Source: Bradyrhizobium jicamae (GTDB lineage Bacteria; Pseudomonadota; Alphaproteobacteria; Rhizobiales; Xanthobacteraceae). Taken from it: a stretch of DNA of 64,000 bases. Below the pieces are notes generated by a model. That model saw nothing but the letters and a program-made list of their open reading frames with translations, was not told where the DNA came from and searched no databases. This document shows, piece after piece, positions 1-8,313 of the stretch. The DNA is taken from positions 183,809 through 247,808 of the forward strand of contig NZ_JAFCJX010000012.1 of the NCBI RefSeq assembly GCF_018130695.1, read 5' to 3'. Within the stretch, counting starts at the first letter, position 1. Every line of letters starts with the position of its first letter. Position numbers and translations under genes: made by a program.

Positions 1-230
1 GCCCCCCGTTCGGTGGTGAGATGCCTCAGGGGACCGCTGACCTGGGCGCCTGCAAACACGATGGCATCCTCGATGAGCTGCCGTTTGCCCCCGGGGAAAT
101 GATGGCTGATCGATCCGCGCGGGGTGCCGGTGTGACGCACGACTTCCCGCATGCTCGTCGCATTCACGCCGCGGCGGCTCATCAGGTCGGCGGCCCCGGC
201 CACCATTTTCGCTCTCGTGTTGGACGTCAT
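1..230 (-). CDS. TetR/AcrR family regulator (N-terminal part, cut by window edge)
   Basis: Reading the minus strand from an ATG at 230 gives an open frame of 76 codons that runs off the left edge. The visible part is a classic TetR DNA-binding domain: an opening helix (NTRAKMVAGAADLMSRRG), a turn with VNATSMREVVRHTG, and a recognition helix followed by the family signature GSISHHFPGGKRQLIEDA. The ligand-binding half is outside the window. It diverges from the tautomerase-like gene at 335, and two related 16-bp operators lie between them, so it most likely represses itself and the 335-1618 unit. The ligand cannot be deduced; the neighbouring enoyl-CoA hydratase hints at an acyl-CoA or aromatic acid. 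Confidence 0.8.
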   Translation of the reverse strand, partial: MTSNTRAKMVAGAADLMSRRGVNATSMREVVRHTGTPRGSISHHFPGGKRQLIEDAIVFAGAQVSGPLRHLTTERG

Positions 231-258
231 CAGGCACCTCGTTCCTCGGAAACTACAA

Positions 259-308
259 TATGACGGTTGACATAGCCAGCGCCTTATGAAGGTATGTCAT
301 GTGACATA
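259..308. promoter_or_regulatory. Divergent promoter with two tandem TetR-type operators
   Basis: Two 16-bp near-palindromes share the layout TATGnC-N-TGACATA: TATGACGGTTGACATA at 259-274 and TATGTCATGTGACATA at 293-308. The second has perfect 7-bp arms around TG. TTGACA at 267-272, 17 bases, then AGGTAT at 290-295 form a plausible sigma-70 promoter towards the 335 gene, with both operators overlapping its hexamers. That is a typical repressor layout. The link to the TetR gene at 1-230 is inferred from position. Confidence 0.6.
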
Positions 309-334
309 TTCAGCGCCGCCCCAGGGAGATCGCG

Positions 335-823
335 ATGACCTTTATCCATGTAATGACCCCGCAAGGACGATTGACCGGCCAGCAGCGTCGGGTGCTTGCC
401 AAGACGTTGACCGATGCCGTGCTGGTGCCAGAGGTCGGACAGCTCGTTCCTCAGGCGCGACGCGGCTATCAGGTGCACTTCCTCGAGCGGCCGCTCGACA
501 TGATCGCCCACGGCGGAGAGTTGCTCTCGGACCAGCCGAGCGACGTCATGGTGGTGGATGTCGTCGTGATGGACTGCTGCTGGACCCGCGGCGACCGGGC
601 CACGGTGATTCGTAACGTTCTCAGAGCCCTCGCGGATGCGTGTGAGTTGAAGGAACCTCCGCCGGGCTGGTGGGTCAATTTCCGCATCATCGAAGAGGGC
701 AACTGGGGTTCACGCGGTGGCGTGTTGTCGTTCCTCGACATTCTCCAGGAGGGCGCAGCGGCGTTCCCGCCGGAGCGGGCCGCTGCCATTCGGACCGCAC
801 TTGCCATCAAGAACGACAGATAG
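335..823 (+). CDS. Tautomerase-superfamily-like protein, 162 aa
   Basis: The start (MTFIHVMTPQGRLTGQQRR) matches the opening strand and helix of 4-oxalocrotonate-tautomerase-type proteins, which normally begin MP with Pro as catalytic base after Met removal. Here the second residue is Thr, so the usual proline chemistry is doubtful. At 162 aa it is about the length of a fused two-domain member, but only the N-terminal repeat is clear to me. A good ribosome site (GGGAGA) lies 5 bases before the ATG. It is 15 bases upstream of the enoyl-CoA hydratase gene, so the two are probably co-transcribed from the operator-bearing promoter at 267-295. The function is probably an isomerase or a ligand-binding relative; the substrate is unknown. 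Confidence 0.65.
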   Translation: MTFIHVMTPQGRLTGQQRRVLAKTLTDAVLVPEVGQLVPQARRGYQVHFLERPLDMIAHGGELLSDQPSDVMVVDVVVMDCCWTRGDRATVIRNVLRALADACELKEPPPGWWVNFRIIEEGNWGSRGGVLSFLDILQEGAAAFPPERAAAIRTALAIKNDR

Positions 824-838
824 ACAGGAGACGCTCGC

Positions 839-1618
839 ATGACCACCGAGGGTACGATCCGCACCGAGGCACACGATCACATCCTGAAGATCGTCATCGA
901 CAATCCTACGAAGAAGAATTCCTTCTCGCCGGCGATGATGGACCAGCTTTCGGATGCCCTGACTGAATTGCATAACAACGACAGCTATTGGGTCGGCGTG
1001 ATCTGCGCCGAAGGCAAGGACTTCACCGCGGGCCTCGACATGCCGAAATTCTTCGGGCCGAACGCGGAGAAGCGGAACACTAGGGAAGGCAATGTCGACG
1101 TCTTCGGCCTGACCAAACGTTGCAAGAAGCCGATCGTGACGGCGACGCAAGGCATCGTCTACACCGTCGGAATCGAGCTGATGCTGGCGGGCGACATCGT
1201 CGTCGCCGCTGACGACAGCCGGTTCTGCCAGATGGAGGCAAAGCGCGGCATTGCGCCCTTGGGTGGCGCGCACTTCCGCTACTTGTCCCGCGCAGGCTGG
1301 GGCAATGCCATGTACCACCTCTTCATCTGCGATGAATTCACCGCGCAACGTGCCCGTGAGATCGGTCTCGTCCAGGAGGTCGTGCCGGCAGGGCAGCAGG
1401 TCGCCCGTGCCATGGAGATCGCGGCGATTATCGCCCGCAACGCGCCGCTCGGCATCCAGGTGACCAAGGAGGCGGCCGCGAAATATGCCGAGCAGGGCGA
1501 GGCGGCTGCGATTGCCTGCATCCCCGCGATCCGGGACCGCGTGCTCAAGAGCGCCGATGCGCGCGAGGGCATTCAGTCGTTCGTCGAACGACGACCTGCA
1601 GTCTTCCAGGGGCGGTGA
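839..1618 (+). CDS. Enoyl-CoA hydratase/isomerase (crotonase) family protein, 259 aa
   Basis: Full-length crotonase fold. The oxyanion-hole segment appears as GVICAEGKDFTAGLDM, and the second segment (VTATQGIVYTVGIELMLAGDI) carries the conserved loop before the helix. The usual first catalytic glutamate region reads MEAKRGIAPLGGA. It begins with ATG after AGGAG and lies 15 bases downstream of the tautomerase-like gene, so it belongs to the same unit. Crotonases act on acyl-CoA thioesters (hydration, isomerisation, ring opening or hydrolysis); which of these applies here cannot be read from the sequence. Confidence 0.88.
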   Translation: MTTEGTIRTEAHDHILKIVIDNPTKKNSFSPAMMDQLSDALTELHNNDSYWVGVICAEGKDFTAGLDMPKFFGPNAEKRNTREGNVDVFGLTKRCKKPIVTATQGIVYTVGIELMLAGDIVVAADDSRFCQMEAKRGIAPLGGAHFRYLSRAGWGNAMYHLFICDEFTAQRAREIGLVQEVVPAGQQVARAMEIAAIIARNAPLGIQVTKEAAAKYAEQGEAAAIACIPAIRDRVLKSADAREGIQSFVERRPAVFQGR

Positions 1619-1745
1619 GGCTGTTGGGAGGCAGCGCAGACCGGCGCCACCGCGCTTGTGCGGGGGCGCCCCTTCAAAGAGCAGGCTCAGTGGCCGTGGA
1701 GCGAAGCAAGCTCTTCAAGGACGATATAAGTCCTGTCATCGAAGC

Positions 1746-1868
1746 CTAGGTATTGGAGCGGCGCACGGTGAGATCGCTGCGGTCGAAGACGGCAGGCAGA
1801 AGGTCGACGCCGAGGCCGGGGCCATCAAGCGGCAATCCCGCGAAAGACGACAGGGGGAGGGTGAGCAT
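1746..1868 (-). pseudogene. Remnant resembling the C-terminus of a mandelate racemase/enolase-type protein
   Basis: The minus strand encodes a 41-codon tail ending DGPGLGVDLLPAVFDRSD...RRSNT and a stop. The GPGLGVDL motif followed by a short strand-rich tail is typical of the last 25 residues of mandelate racemase/muconate lactonizing enzymes. Nothing upstream in frame continues the protein, so this would be the scar of a deleted gene. The assignment rests on a short motif only. Confidence 0.35.
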
Positions 1869-1898
1869 TCAGACGGCCAGGCCAAATACTATCGGGCG

Positions 1899-3227
1899 TT
1901 AGTCAGCTCTCAACGCCTTTTGCTTGTCGATGATGTCTTGCAACGCTGCCGCGAATCCGCGCACCACGGGTTCCAGAACCGCTGGTCCGGTCATTTCCGA
2001 ATTATCCAAAGGGGTGTGAAACAGCGGATGCAGGCCGAACATTCCCAGGAAATTTGAGTATCCCATGCCCTTGATATCTCGTAGCTCGCCCGCCGCTGCA
2101 CGATCACCAACCAGCCACGTAGCCTGCACGTTATGGAAGTGATTCTGTGCCGTCGCTGCTAAGGCATCGCTAACGCCAAAAAATCGCGACTGCGCGTCAA
2201 CCTCGGGCGCAATTTTCCAGTGGTCGCCGTCGCGCGACCGTCGGTAGCACGCGAGAGATGCCCCATAGTGCACCCACGTGATCTTGGCATTGGGTCTCGG
2301 CGCTTTTTGACTTAGGAAGAATTCCATGCCGCCGTGGCCGATTTCGTGTCCAGCGGTGGCAACAAAGACGAAATTGGCATCCGGCAGCGATCTCGCCGCG
2401 AAGCTTGCGGTTGCCAGAAACGCGGCGATGCCGGGCCCGCGCTCGCAAGTGCTGGTGAACCAGCTCGTTACGGGCGTAGACACAACGATGGTGACATCTT
2501 TGCCGCGATCTAGCCGTCCGATTACATTTCGCCCTGGAACGTTCCTTTCGTAGCGCCCTCTCACCGCCACGGTGACCGTGCTGCCGGCTCGCTCTGCCTC
2601 CTCGAGCAGATGTTCGTCCTTTGGCGCGACGAGGAGCACCGGGACGGTCCACGCTGCGTCGGTCTGGCTGACGTTATATGTGAAGATCTCTCCGCTGGGA
2701 TGATCCATCGTCAGCAAGATCGCCGCTGGCTTCCTGCTCAGGGCAGCGGCAATTCTCTCACGATGCTTCTTGTTCAGGTAGGCGCCTTGGTCGTAAGGAA
2801 TTGTCAGCCGGACAAACTTGCCCTCGGCGTCTCCATCTCCCGCGATTGGTGCCGAGAGTTCGAAACTGGATTTGTCCTCCGGTATCCACCACTGCGGCAG
2901 AATGGAAGTTGTTTTCCCATCCACCATCATGGTTGCGGACTCGAGGATGTATTGCCGCTCCATCGAAAATTGCTGCATTTCGACGTCGAGACCGGCAGCG
3001 CGCAATCGGTCGGCCATCCAATCCAGCGCCGCGTTTGCGCCGACCGTACCGAACCGATGGGGGCCGAACGCTTCGTAGCGCTTCACATCGTCGTATAGTA
3101 CGCCGCCCGCAAGCGGATCAGCGGCTTGAGCGACGGGCGAAATTGAGCTCGTAAAAGCCTGAGCGGCCACACGGGCTGGACTATTCGCCGCTAGGCAGAG
3201 GATGAGTGCTATGAGCAGGGTTCTCAT
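1899..3227 (-). CDS. Secreted M28-family metallopeptidase, 442 aa
   Basis: From the ATG at 3227 the protein begins with a clean signal peptide (MRTLLIALILCLAANSPARVAAQ). A longer frame to 3470 exists, but its extra 81 residues are not membrane- or domain-like. The body contains a PA-like insert and the M28 aminopeptidase core: TPVTSWFTSTCERGPGIAAF in place of the usual HxD zinc segment, then ATAGHEIGHGGMEFFL, which resembles the GHE/E-E catalytic segment. The usual HxDS motif is not seen (VTSWFTSTCE instead), so zinc binding may be altered. It stands alone on the minus strand. Its base composition is slightly lower in GC than its neighbours. Confidence 0.75.
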   Translation of the reverse strand: MRTLLIALILCLAANSPARVAAQAFTSSISPVAQAADPLAGGVLYDDVKRYEAFGPHRFGTVGANAALDWMADRLRAAGLDVEMQQFSMERQYILESATMMVDGKTTSILPQWWIPEDKSSFELSAPIAGDGDAEGKFVRLTIPYDQGAYLNKKHRERIAAALSRKPAAILLTMDHPSGEIFTYNVSQTDAAWTVPVLLVAPKDEHLLEEAERAGSTVTVAVRGRYERNVPGRNVIGRLDRGKDVTIVVSTPVTSWFTSTCERGPGIAAFLATASFAARSLPDANFVFVATAGHEIGHGGMEFFLSQKAPRPNAKITWVHYGASLACYRRSRDGDHWKIAPEVDAQSRFFGVSDALAATAQNHFHNVQATWLVGDRAAAGELRDIKGMGYSNFLGMFGLHPLFHTPLDNSEMTGPAVLEPVVRGFAAALQDIIDKQKALRAD

Positions 3228-3764
3228 TTTGTGGACCGTTCTAAACGGATGCGTTCCGCCGCGGATCGTGCTGCTAACATTTGGATCGCTAGTTGTTTCG
3301 CAAGAGAACTGCAGAGCTCTGAAAGCAATTAGGACTGTTGTGCGGCGGACCAACTTCGTCGGGCGCCCCATCTCGGATGATTTTCGGTTGCCAGAGGTCC
3401 GCGAATTCCTCCAGCCGTCATCTTCCAACTCGTGAAGTGCTACAGTGAGGCTCGTCATGCGCAGCTCCAAAATTCGCCTTAGGCGCGTTTAGCCCGCCAT
3501 TGGGTCCGCCGCTGGCGTCTCTTCTGGTCGAGCGCGTCGCGTTCGGCGGCGTCGGATGCGAAAGTGCTGCCGCGGGTGCCCGGCGCGTTTGCTCCGCTCG
3601 TTGCCGTCAGCCGCCACATGCTACATTGAATTCGTCATAGACGGCGGCTATGACCCTTGTGAAGTTTTGTCGGTACCTCCCTTCGGCCTGCTCTGGCACT
3701 CTCGACGCAACAACTGCTTTCGAGCCTGTCAAAGCGCGCGGCAGAAAAAACAGGGAGGACGGAC
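3228..3764. other. Intergenic stretch without a recognisable gene
   Basis: This lies between the divergent peptidase and sulfatase genes and should hold both promoters, though I could not pick convincing -35/-10 pairs. The only annotatable element is the ribosome site GGGAGG at 3753-3758 preceding the sulfatase TTG start. Short open frames here look non-coding. Confidence 0.4.
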
Positions 3765-5207
3765 TTGAAGGCCCAGAATCTGCTCATTCTGATGTCCGAC
3801 GAGCACAACGCCAGCATGCTGGGCTGTGCCGGACATCCGCTCGCCAAGACGCCGAATCTCGATGCGCTGGCAGCGCGCGGCACGCGTTTCGTCGATGCCT
3901 ATACCAGCTGCCCAATCTGCGTGCCGGCCCGCGCGAGCTTCGCCACCGGCCGTTACATCCACGACATCGAATATTGGGACAACTCGATCGCCTATGACGG
4001 ACGGGTGCCGAGCTGGGGCCACAAGCTCCAGGCGGCCGGGGTGCGCGTCGAATCCGTCGGCAAGCTGCACTACCGGCTTGAGGAGGATCCGACCGGCTTC
4101 GACAAGCAGCATATCCCGATGCACATCACCGGCGGCGTCGGCATGATCCAGCTGTCGATCCGCAAGCAATTCCCCGATTTCGTGCCGCCACCGCGCAAGC
4201 GCTCGGCGATCGCCGAAGCGGCCAGCGTCGGCGAGAGCGAGTACACCCAGTATGACCGCCGCGTCGCCGACATCGCCACGCAGTGGCTGCACGAGGCTGC
4301 TGGATCGCGACAGCCCTGGGCGCTGTTCGTCTCCTTCGTGACACCGCACTATCCGCTGGTGGCACCGAAGGAATTCTTCGACCTGTACCCGATCGAAGAC
4401 ATGCCGGATCCGACCTACGGCCCGAGTTCCGGCTATCAGCCGCATCCCTGGCTCGCGGATCTGCTGTCGGGCGGCGCGCCCAATCCGCAGGACCAGCGGC
4501 GCGCGCTCGCGGCCTATCTCGGTCTCGTCAGCTTCATGGACGCGCAGGTTGGCCGCGTGCTCGGCGCACTCGATGCGGCGGGACTGCGCGAAGCCACGCG
4601 CATCCTCTACACGTCGGACCACGGCGAGAACGCCGGCAAGCGTGGCTTCTGGGGCAAATCCAACCACTATCAGGAAGCGGTCGCGATCCCCATGATCGTC
4701 GCCGGCGAAGGTATACCGGCGGGCAAGCTCTCGTCGACGCCGGTGTCGCTGGTCGATGCCTATCCCACGGTGCTCGACGGCGTCGGCCTTTCCGCTGACG
4801 GCGACGACGTTCCCGGCCACTCGCTGTTCGGCCTCGCCAACGAAGGCGATGATCGCGACCGCGTCGCCTTCAGCGAATATCACGCCGCGGGTTCGCCGTC
4901 GGCGTCCTACATGCTGCGCAAAGGCCGGTTCAAATACATCTACTACGTCCGCTTCGAGCCCGAGCTGTTCGATCTGGAAAACGACCCGGAGGAAAGCACC
5001 AATCTCGCCGCGCGGCCGGAATATGCCGCGACGGTGAAAACGCTCGATGCGCAATTGCGCGCGATCGTGAACCCCGAGGAAGAAGACCGCCGCGCCAACG
5101 AGGCGCAGCGCCTGCTGATCGAGAGCAAGGGCGGACCGGAGCAGGTCATGGCGAACCTGCCGACCAAGAAGCTCTACACGCCCGTGCCGGCCGGGCTGAT
5201 CTCATGA
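3765..5207 (+). CDS. Sulfatase (alkaline-phosphatase superfamily), 480 aa
   Basis: Hydrolyses a sulfate ester, releasing sulfate. The start is a TTG 6 bases after GGGAGG. The N-terminal metal segment LLILMSDEHN is followed by the sulfatase signature CPICVPARASFATGRY: Cys52-x-P-x-Arg56 is the C-type motif whose Cys is oxidised to formylglycine by an activating enzyme. No such enzyme is encoded here. The distal metal segment YTSDHGENAGKRGFWGKSN and the C-terminal FDLENDPEE motif complete the fold. No signal peptide is visible, which suggests a cytoplasmic enzyme acting after uptake. Its stop overlaps the start of the MFS gene (ATGA), so the pair is translationally coupled. Choline-sulfatase-like or arylsulfatase activity cannot be distinguished. 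Confidence 0.9.
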   Translation: MKAQNLLILMSDEHNASMLGCAGHPLAKTPNLDALAARGTRFVDAYTSCPICVPARASFATGRYIHDIEYWDNSIAYDGRVPSWGHKLQAAGVRVESVGKLHYRLEEDPTGFDKQHIPMHITGGVGMIQLSIRKQFPDFVPPPRKRSAIAEAASVGESEYTQYDRRVADIATQWLHEAAGSRQPWALFVSFVTPHYPLVAPKEFFDLYPIEDMPDPTYGPSSGYQPHPWLADLLSGGAPNPQDQRRALAAYLGLVSFMDAQVGRVLGALDAAGLREATRILYTSDHGENAGKRGFWGKSNHYQEAVAIPMIVAGEGIPAGKLSSTPVSLVDAYPTVLDGVGLSADGDDVPGHSLFGLANEGDDRDRVAFSEYHAAGSPSASYMLRKGRFKYIYYVRFEPELFDLENDPEESTNLAARPEYAATVKTLDAQLRAIVNPEEEDRRANEAQRLLIESKGGPEQVMANLPTKKLYTPVPAGLIS

Positions 5208-6532
5208 GCGAAACCCCAGCCTCCAGCATCGATCGACAGACCCCAACGATCGCTTCATCCCGGCCTTCGCAGGACACTGCATTCTTTGCCATCCGCCTCG
5301 CGAAAAACCGCTGGGCGCGTATCCTTGGCGTCGCCTTCACGATGTATCTGCTCGCCTTCGTCGATCGCACCAATCTGTCGATGGCTGCGCCTTTCGTCAG
5401 GGACGACCTCGGTCTCACGCCTGCCGGCCTCGGCTTCGCCAACGGCCTGTTCTTCTGGGGTTACATCCTCCTGCAAATCCCGGCCGGACGGCTGGCCTCG
5501 ACCTGGAGTCCCAAGCGGGTGCTGCTGTGTCAGATGCTGCTCTGGAGCTTCATCTCGCTCACGACGGCGCTCGTGCAGACGCCGTTCGAGCTTGCGCTCA
5601 ACCGCTTCGCGCTGGGGCTGGCCGAAGGGGGGGTGCTGACCTGCACGCTGGTGCTGATCAAGAACTGGTTCACGAAGGCGGAGCGGGCCCGCGCCAACGC
5701 GCTGTTCCTGCTCACCTTCCCGATCGCACCGATGATCGCGGGCCCGATCTCCGGGCTGATCCTGACCTATTCACACTGGCGCTGGATGTTCGCGATCGAA
5801 GCCATTCCCGGCCTGGTCTGGGCGCTGGTCTGGTGGTGGGCGATCGAGGATCGCCCGAGCGACGCGAAATGGCTGCCGCTGCGCGAGCGCGTCGAGCTGA
5901 CCGCTGCGCTGGCGACCGAGGCCGAGCAGGCAACCGAAACGATTTCCGGCCACTGGGTCTCGACACTCTGGCATCCGAGCGTGCTGCTGCTCGCGCTATA
6001 TAATTTCCTGGCCCTGATGGCCGAATGGGGCGTGAACTTCTGGTTCCCCACGGTGCTGAAGGAGACCGGATTGTCGATCGGTCTGGTCGGGCTGCTCGCC
6101 TCAGCGCCTTCTGTCCTCGGGATCATCACGATGCTGGCGGTCGCCAGCAGCTCAGACCGGCTGCGCGAGCGCAAATGGCACATGATAGCGGCGACCGCGG
6201 TCGCGGGCGTGCCGCTGATCGTTCTCCAGTTCACGGGTGGCGGCACCTGGGCGACCGTGATCTGCCTGTCGATCGGCATCGGCGCGTTCCTTGGCCGCTT
6301 CGGACCGTTCTGGACACTGCCCGGCGAAGTGCTGCCGGCGAGCGTGGCCGGCGTCGGTATCGGCCTGATCAATGGCCTCGGCAATCTCGGTGGCACCGTG
6401 GGTCCATGGTTCTTCGGCGTTGCGAAAACCCAGACCGGCAGCTTCTCGCTGGCGCTGGCCGCCGGCGGCGTCTCCCTGCTGCTGAGCGCGGCGATCGCGG
6501 TCCTGATCAGGGTGCCGGAGGCGCGCAAATAA
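5204..6532 (+). CDS. MFS transporter, probable anion:cation symporter family, 442 aa
   Basis: Twelve hydrophobic segments are visible, with the family loop after helix 2 (QIPAGRLASTWSPKRVLL) and the start FTMYLLAFVDRTNLSMAAPF, typical of the ACS branch (uptake of organic anions such as tartrate, phthalate and glucarate). The ATG overlaps the sulfatase stop by 4 bases, so the transporter most likely imports the sulfated organic substrate of that enzyme. The LysR gene follows 42 bases later on the same strand. Confidence 0.88.
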   Translation: MSETPASSIDRQTPTIASSRPSQDTAFFAIRLAKNRWARILGVAFTMYLLAFVDRTNLSMAAPFVRDDLGLTPAGLGFANGLFFWGYILLQIPAGRLASTWSPKRVLLCQMLLWSFISLTTALVQTPFELALNRFALGLAEGGVLTCTLVLIKNWFTKAERARANALFLLTFPIAPMIAGPISGLILTYSHWRWMFAIEAIPGLVWALVWWWAIEDRPSDAKWLPLRERVELTAALATEAEQATETISGHWVSTLWHPSVLLLALYNFLALMAEWGVNFWFPTVLKETGLSIGLVGLLASAPSVLGIITMLAVASSSDRLRERKWHMIAATAVAGVPLIVLQFTGGGTWATVICLSIGIGAFLGRFGPFWTLPGEVLPASVAGVGIGLINGLGNLGGTVGPWFFGVAKTQTGSFSLALAAGGVSLLLSAAIAVLIRVPEARK

Positions 6533-6574
6533 CGCCATCTCGTTGCGACCGCACGCATCTGCTATGGTCGCGCC

Positions 6575-7450
6575 ATGGATTTGCGTCACCTCGAACAGAT
6601 CGTCGCGATCTGCCGCGCAGGCAGCTTCAGCGGCGCGGCCAAGGCGCTGGGCATCGCCCAGCCCACGCTGAGCAAGAGCATCGGCCGCCTCGAAGCCAAG
6701 CTCGGCATTCAGCTGTTCGAGCGGACCAACACCAGCGCCCGCCCGACCTCCTATGGCCAGTTCGTCGCCGATCATGCCTCGACGCTGTTGCAGAGTGTCG
6801 GCACGCTCGGCCACGAGCTCGAGCAGATGGCCAGAGGCGAAGCCGGCATGCTGAAGATCGGCGTCGGTCCCGCCACCCGCCTGCATCCGCTGCCCAAGGT
6901 CATGCAGAGGGCCGCGCAGGCCTTTCCCCGCCTGCAGTTCGTCACCCGCTACGCCGGGCCGAACCTGATGATGCGGGCGCTGCGGGCCGGCACGTTCGAC
7001 CTCGTGTTCTGCAATCACCAGCTTGCGACGCCGCAGGACGGCTTCATCCGCGTCAAGGTGTTCGAGGATCGCTACATCGTCGTCGCGCGCCCAGGCCACG
7101 CTGCGCTGAAGGCCGCGCCGTTGTCGGCCGCCGAGCTCGCGCGCCTGCCACTGGCGAGCGCCGGCCTTACGCCGGACTTCCGGGCCTGGCTCGGCGAGAT
7201 CGCCGATGCGCAGACGCGCAACCTCGAAGCTTTTCTTTCCGATGACTACGATCTCATTAAGCGAATGGCGGTCGAGACGGATCATATAGCGCGCGGCCCA
7301 CGCTTTGTGTTCGAACGGGAGCTCGAGCGCGGAGATCTGGTCGAGGTGGGACTGATCTCGGATTTTCGGTATGAATGCTGGATGCTGACTACCGGAGCGA
7401 CATGGCGCTCGCCCATCGTCAAGGCCATCGCCAAATTCGCCAAGGAGTAG
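6575..7450 (+). CDS. LysR-family transcriptional regulator, 291 aa
   Basis: The N-terminal winged helix-turn-helix is clear: MDLRHLEQIVAICRAGSFSG, then KALGIAQPTLSKSIGRLEAK, leading to the linker helix and a periplasmic-binding-like effector domain (TRYAGPNLMMRALRAGTFDL). Length is normal. It lies in the same direction as the sulfatase and MFS genes, 42 bases downstream, and is probably their local regulator, although LysR genes more often diverge from their targets. The inducer is unknown. Confidence 0.88.
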   Translation: MDLRHLEQIVAICRAGSFSGAAKALGIAQPTLSKSIGRLEAKLGIQLFERTNTSARPTSYGQFVADHASTLLQSVGTLGHELEQMARGEAGMLKIGVGPATRLHPLPKVMQRAAQAFPRLQFVTRYAGPNLMMRALRAGTFDLVFCNHQLATPQDGFIRVKVFEDRYIVVARPGHAALKAAPLSAAELARLPLASAGLTPDFRAWLGEIADAQTRNLEAFLSDDYDLIKRMAVETDHIARGPRFVFERELERGDLVEVGLISDFRYECWMLTTGATWRSPIVKAIAKFAKE

Positions 7451-7510
7451 CGCGGCGAAGATCCCACAACAACATGGCCGTCGTGATGGCCCCGACGTCT
7501 GCACGATTCT

Positions 7511-7594
7511 GTGCAGCGGGAAGGGCCACCCCTCGATGCCTTCACCTCCGAGGAACGCGCCAACTACCTCAAAAATTCAGGCTATCGAACTTAA
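7511..7594 (+). pseudogene. Possible C-terminal remnant of an IS630-type transposase
   Basis: A short frame ending LDAFTSEERANYLKNSGYRT-stop resembles the terminal DAFTPEECANYF..GY sequence of IS630-type transposases. No upstream catalytic part or inverted repeats were found. The rest of 7451-7750 holds nothing recognisable. Confidence 0.35.
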
Positions 7595-7750
7595 TGCCAT
7601 CACGTTTTAGGCGAAAGTAGTGGAACGAGCGAGTGGGAGGCCTCCGCCTAAGAAGGTCGGCATGTCGGTCTTTCTGACATTTCGCAAAGGGCGAAGGTTC
7701 CGCCCGCGCATCCATTTTGACGTACCGCGACGAACTGCCCGACCTATAGC

Positions 7751-8191
7751 TTAGCCTTTCACGATTTCCGCGCGCATAGCCTGCACACGCTTGTTCAGCG
7801 CCTCTAGCGCGTTCTCGTCCATGCCTGAGCGCTCTAGCAAAAGGTCGCCGAGGCATCGGGCCCGTTCAAGCAACGCATAGCCGGCTGAGGTCATCGTGAC
7901 CTCCACCTTGCGTTCATCCTCGGGATCTCGCCGCCGCTCGACAAGTTCGGCGGCTTCCAACCTCTTGACCAGCGGGGTCACCGTGCTGGATTCCAGATCT
8001 AGCCGAATGGCGATGGCGCCAACTGTCATAGGACCGTCCTCGCCGAGAGTGCAAAGCACCAAATATTGCGGATAGGTCAATCCCAAGTCGTCGAGCAAAG
8101 GCTTGTAGGCCCGTGTGATGGCCATGCTGGTCGTGTAGAGAGTGAAGCAGATCTGCCGGTTTAACGGGCGCGTTTTTACATTTGTCGTCAC
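7751..8191 (-). CDS. ohrR: OhrR-type MarR regulator (peroxide sensing), 146 aa
   Basis: MarR winged-helix repressor of the OhrR branch: RQICFTLYTTSMAITRAYKP and GLTYPQYLVLCTLGEDGPM match the dimerisation helix and first helices. With a GTG start at 8191 (preceded by GGAGA), the sensing cysteine falls at position 15, the number of the reactive Cys of one-Cys OhrR proteins. Cys113 could be a resolving partner. A longer frame starts at 8242 but has no ribosome site and would pass through the operator region. The recognition helix is LDLESSTVTPLVKRLEAA. It diverges from a Tat-exported alpha/beta hydrolase, and two TATCGC-containing sites lie between, suggesting oxidant-relieved repression of both. 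Confidence 0.85.
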   Translation of the reverse strand: MTTNVKTRPLNRQICFTLYTTSMAITRAYKPLLDDLGLTYPQYLVLCTLGEDGPMTVGAIAIRLDLESSTVTPLVKRLEAAELVERRRDPEDERKVEVTMTSAGYALLERARCLGDLLLERSGMDENALEALNKRVQAMRAEIVKG

Positions 8192-8215
8192 AGTTCTCCA
8201 TAGCACAAGAAATAA

Positions 8216-8295
8216 TATCGCGATAACGAATTTTGTGGACACGGCGGCCCCCAGGCATTAATCATTTAGTTATCGCAATAACAATTATTGCGATA
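8216..8295. promoter_or_regulatory. Divergent operators for the OhrR/MarR regulator
   Basis: A perfect inverted repeat TATCGCAATAA (8271-8281)-CAA-TTATTGCGATA (8285-8295) sits just upstream of the hydrolase. A shorter palindrome TATCGCGATA (8216-8225) sits just upstream of the regulator. The shared TATCGC half-site and the divergent layout support binding by the MarR protein. Confidence 0.7.
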
Positions 8296-8313
8296 CTTAA
8301 ATAGGGAGGAAGC

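Noticed and set aside
1485..2057. 190-aa plus-strand open frame downstream of the enoyl-CoA hydratase
   Set aside because: It overlaps the hydratase end out of frame, runs antisense to the peptidase gene, and has no domain.
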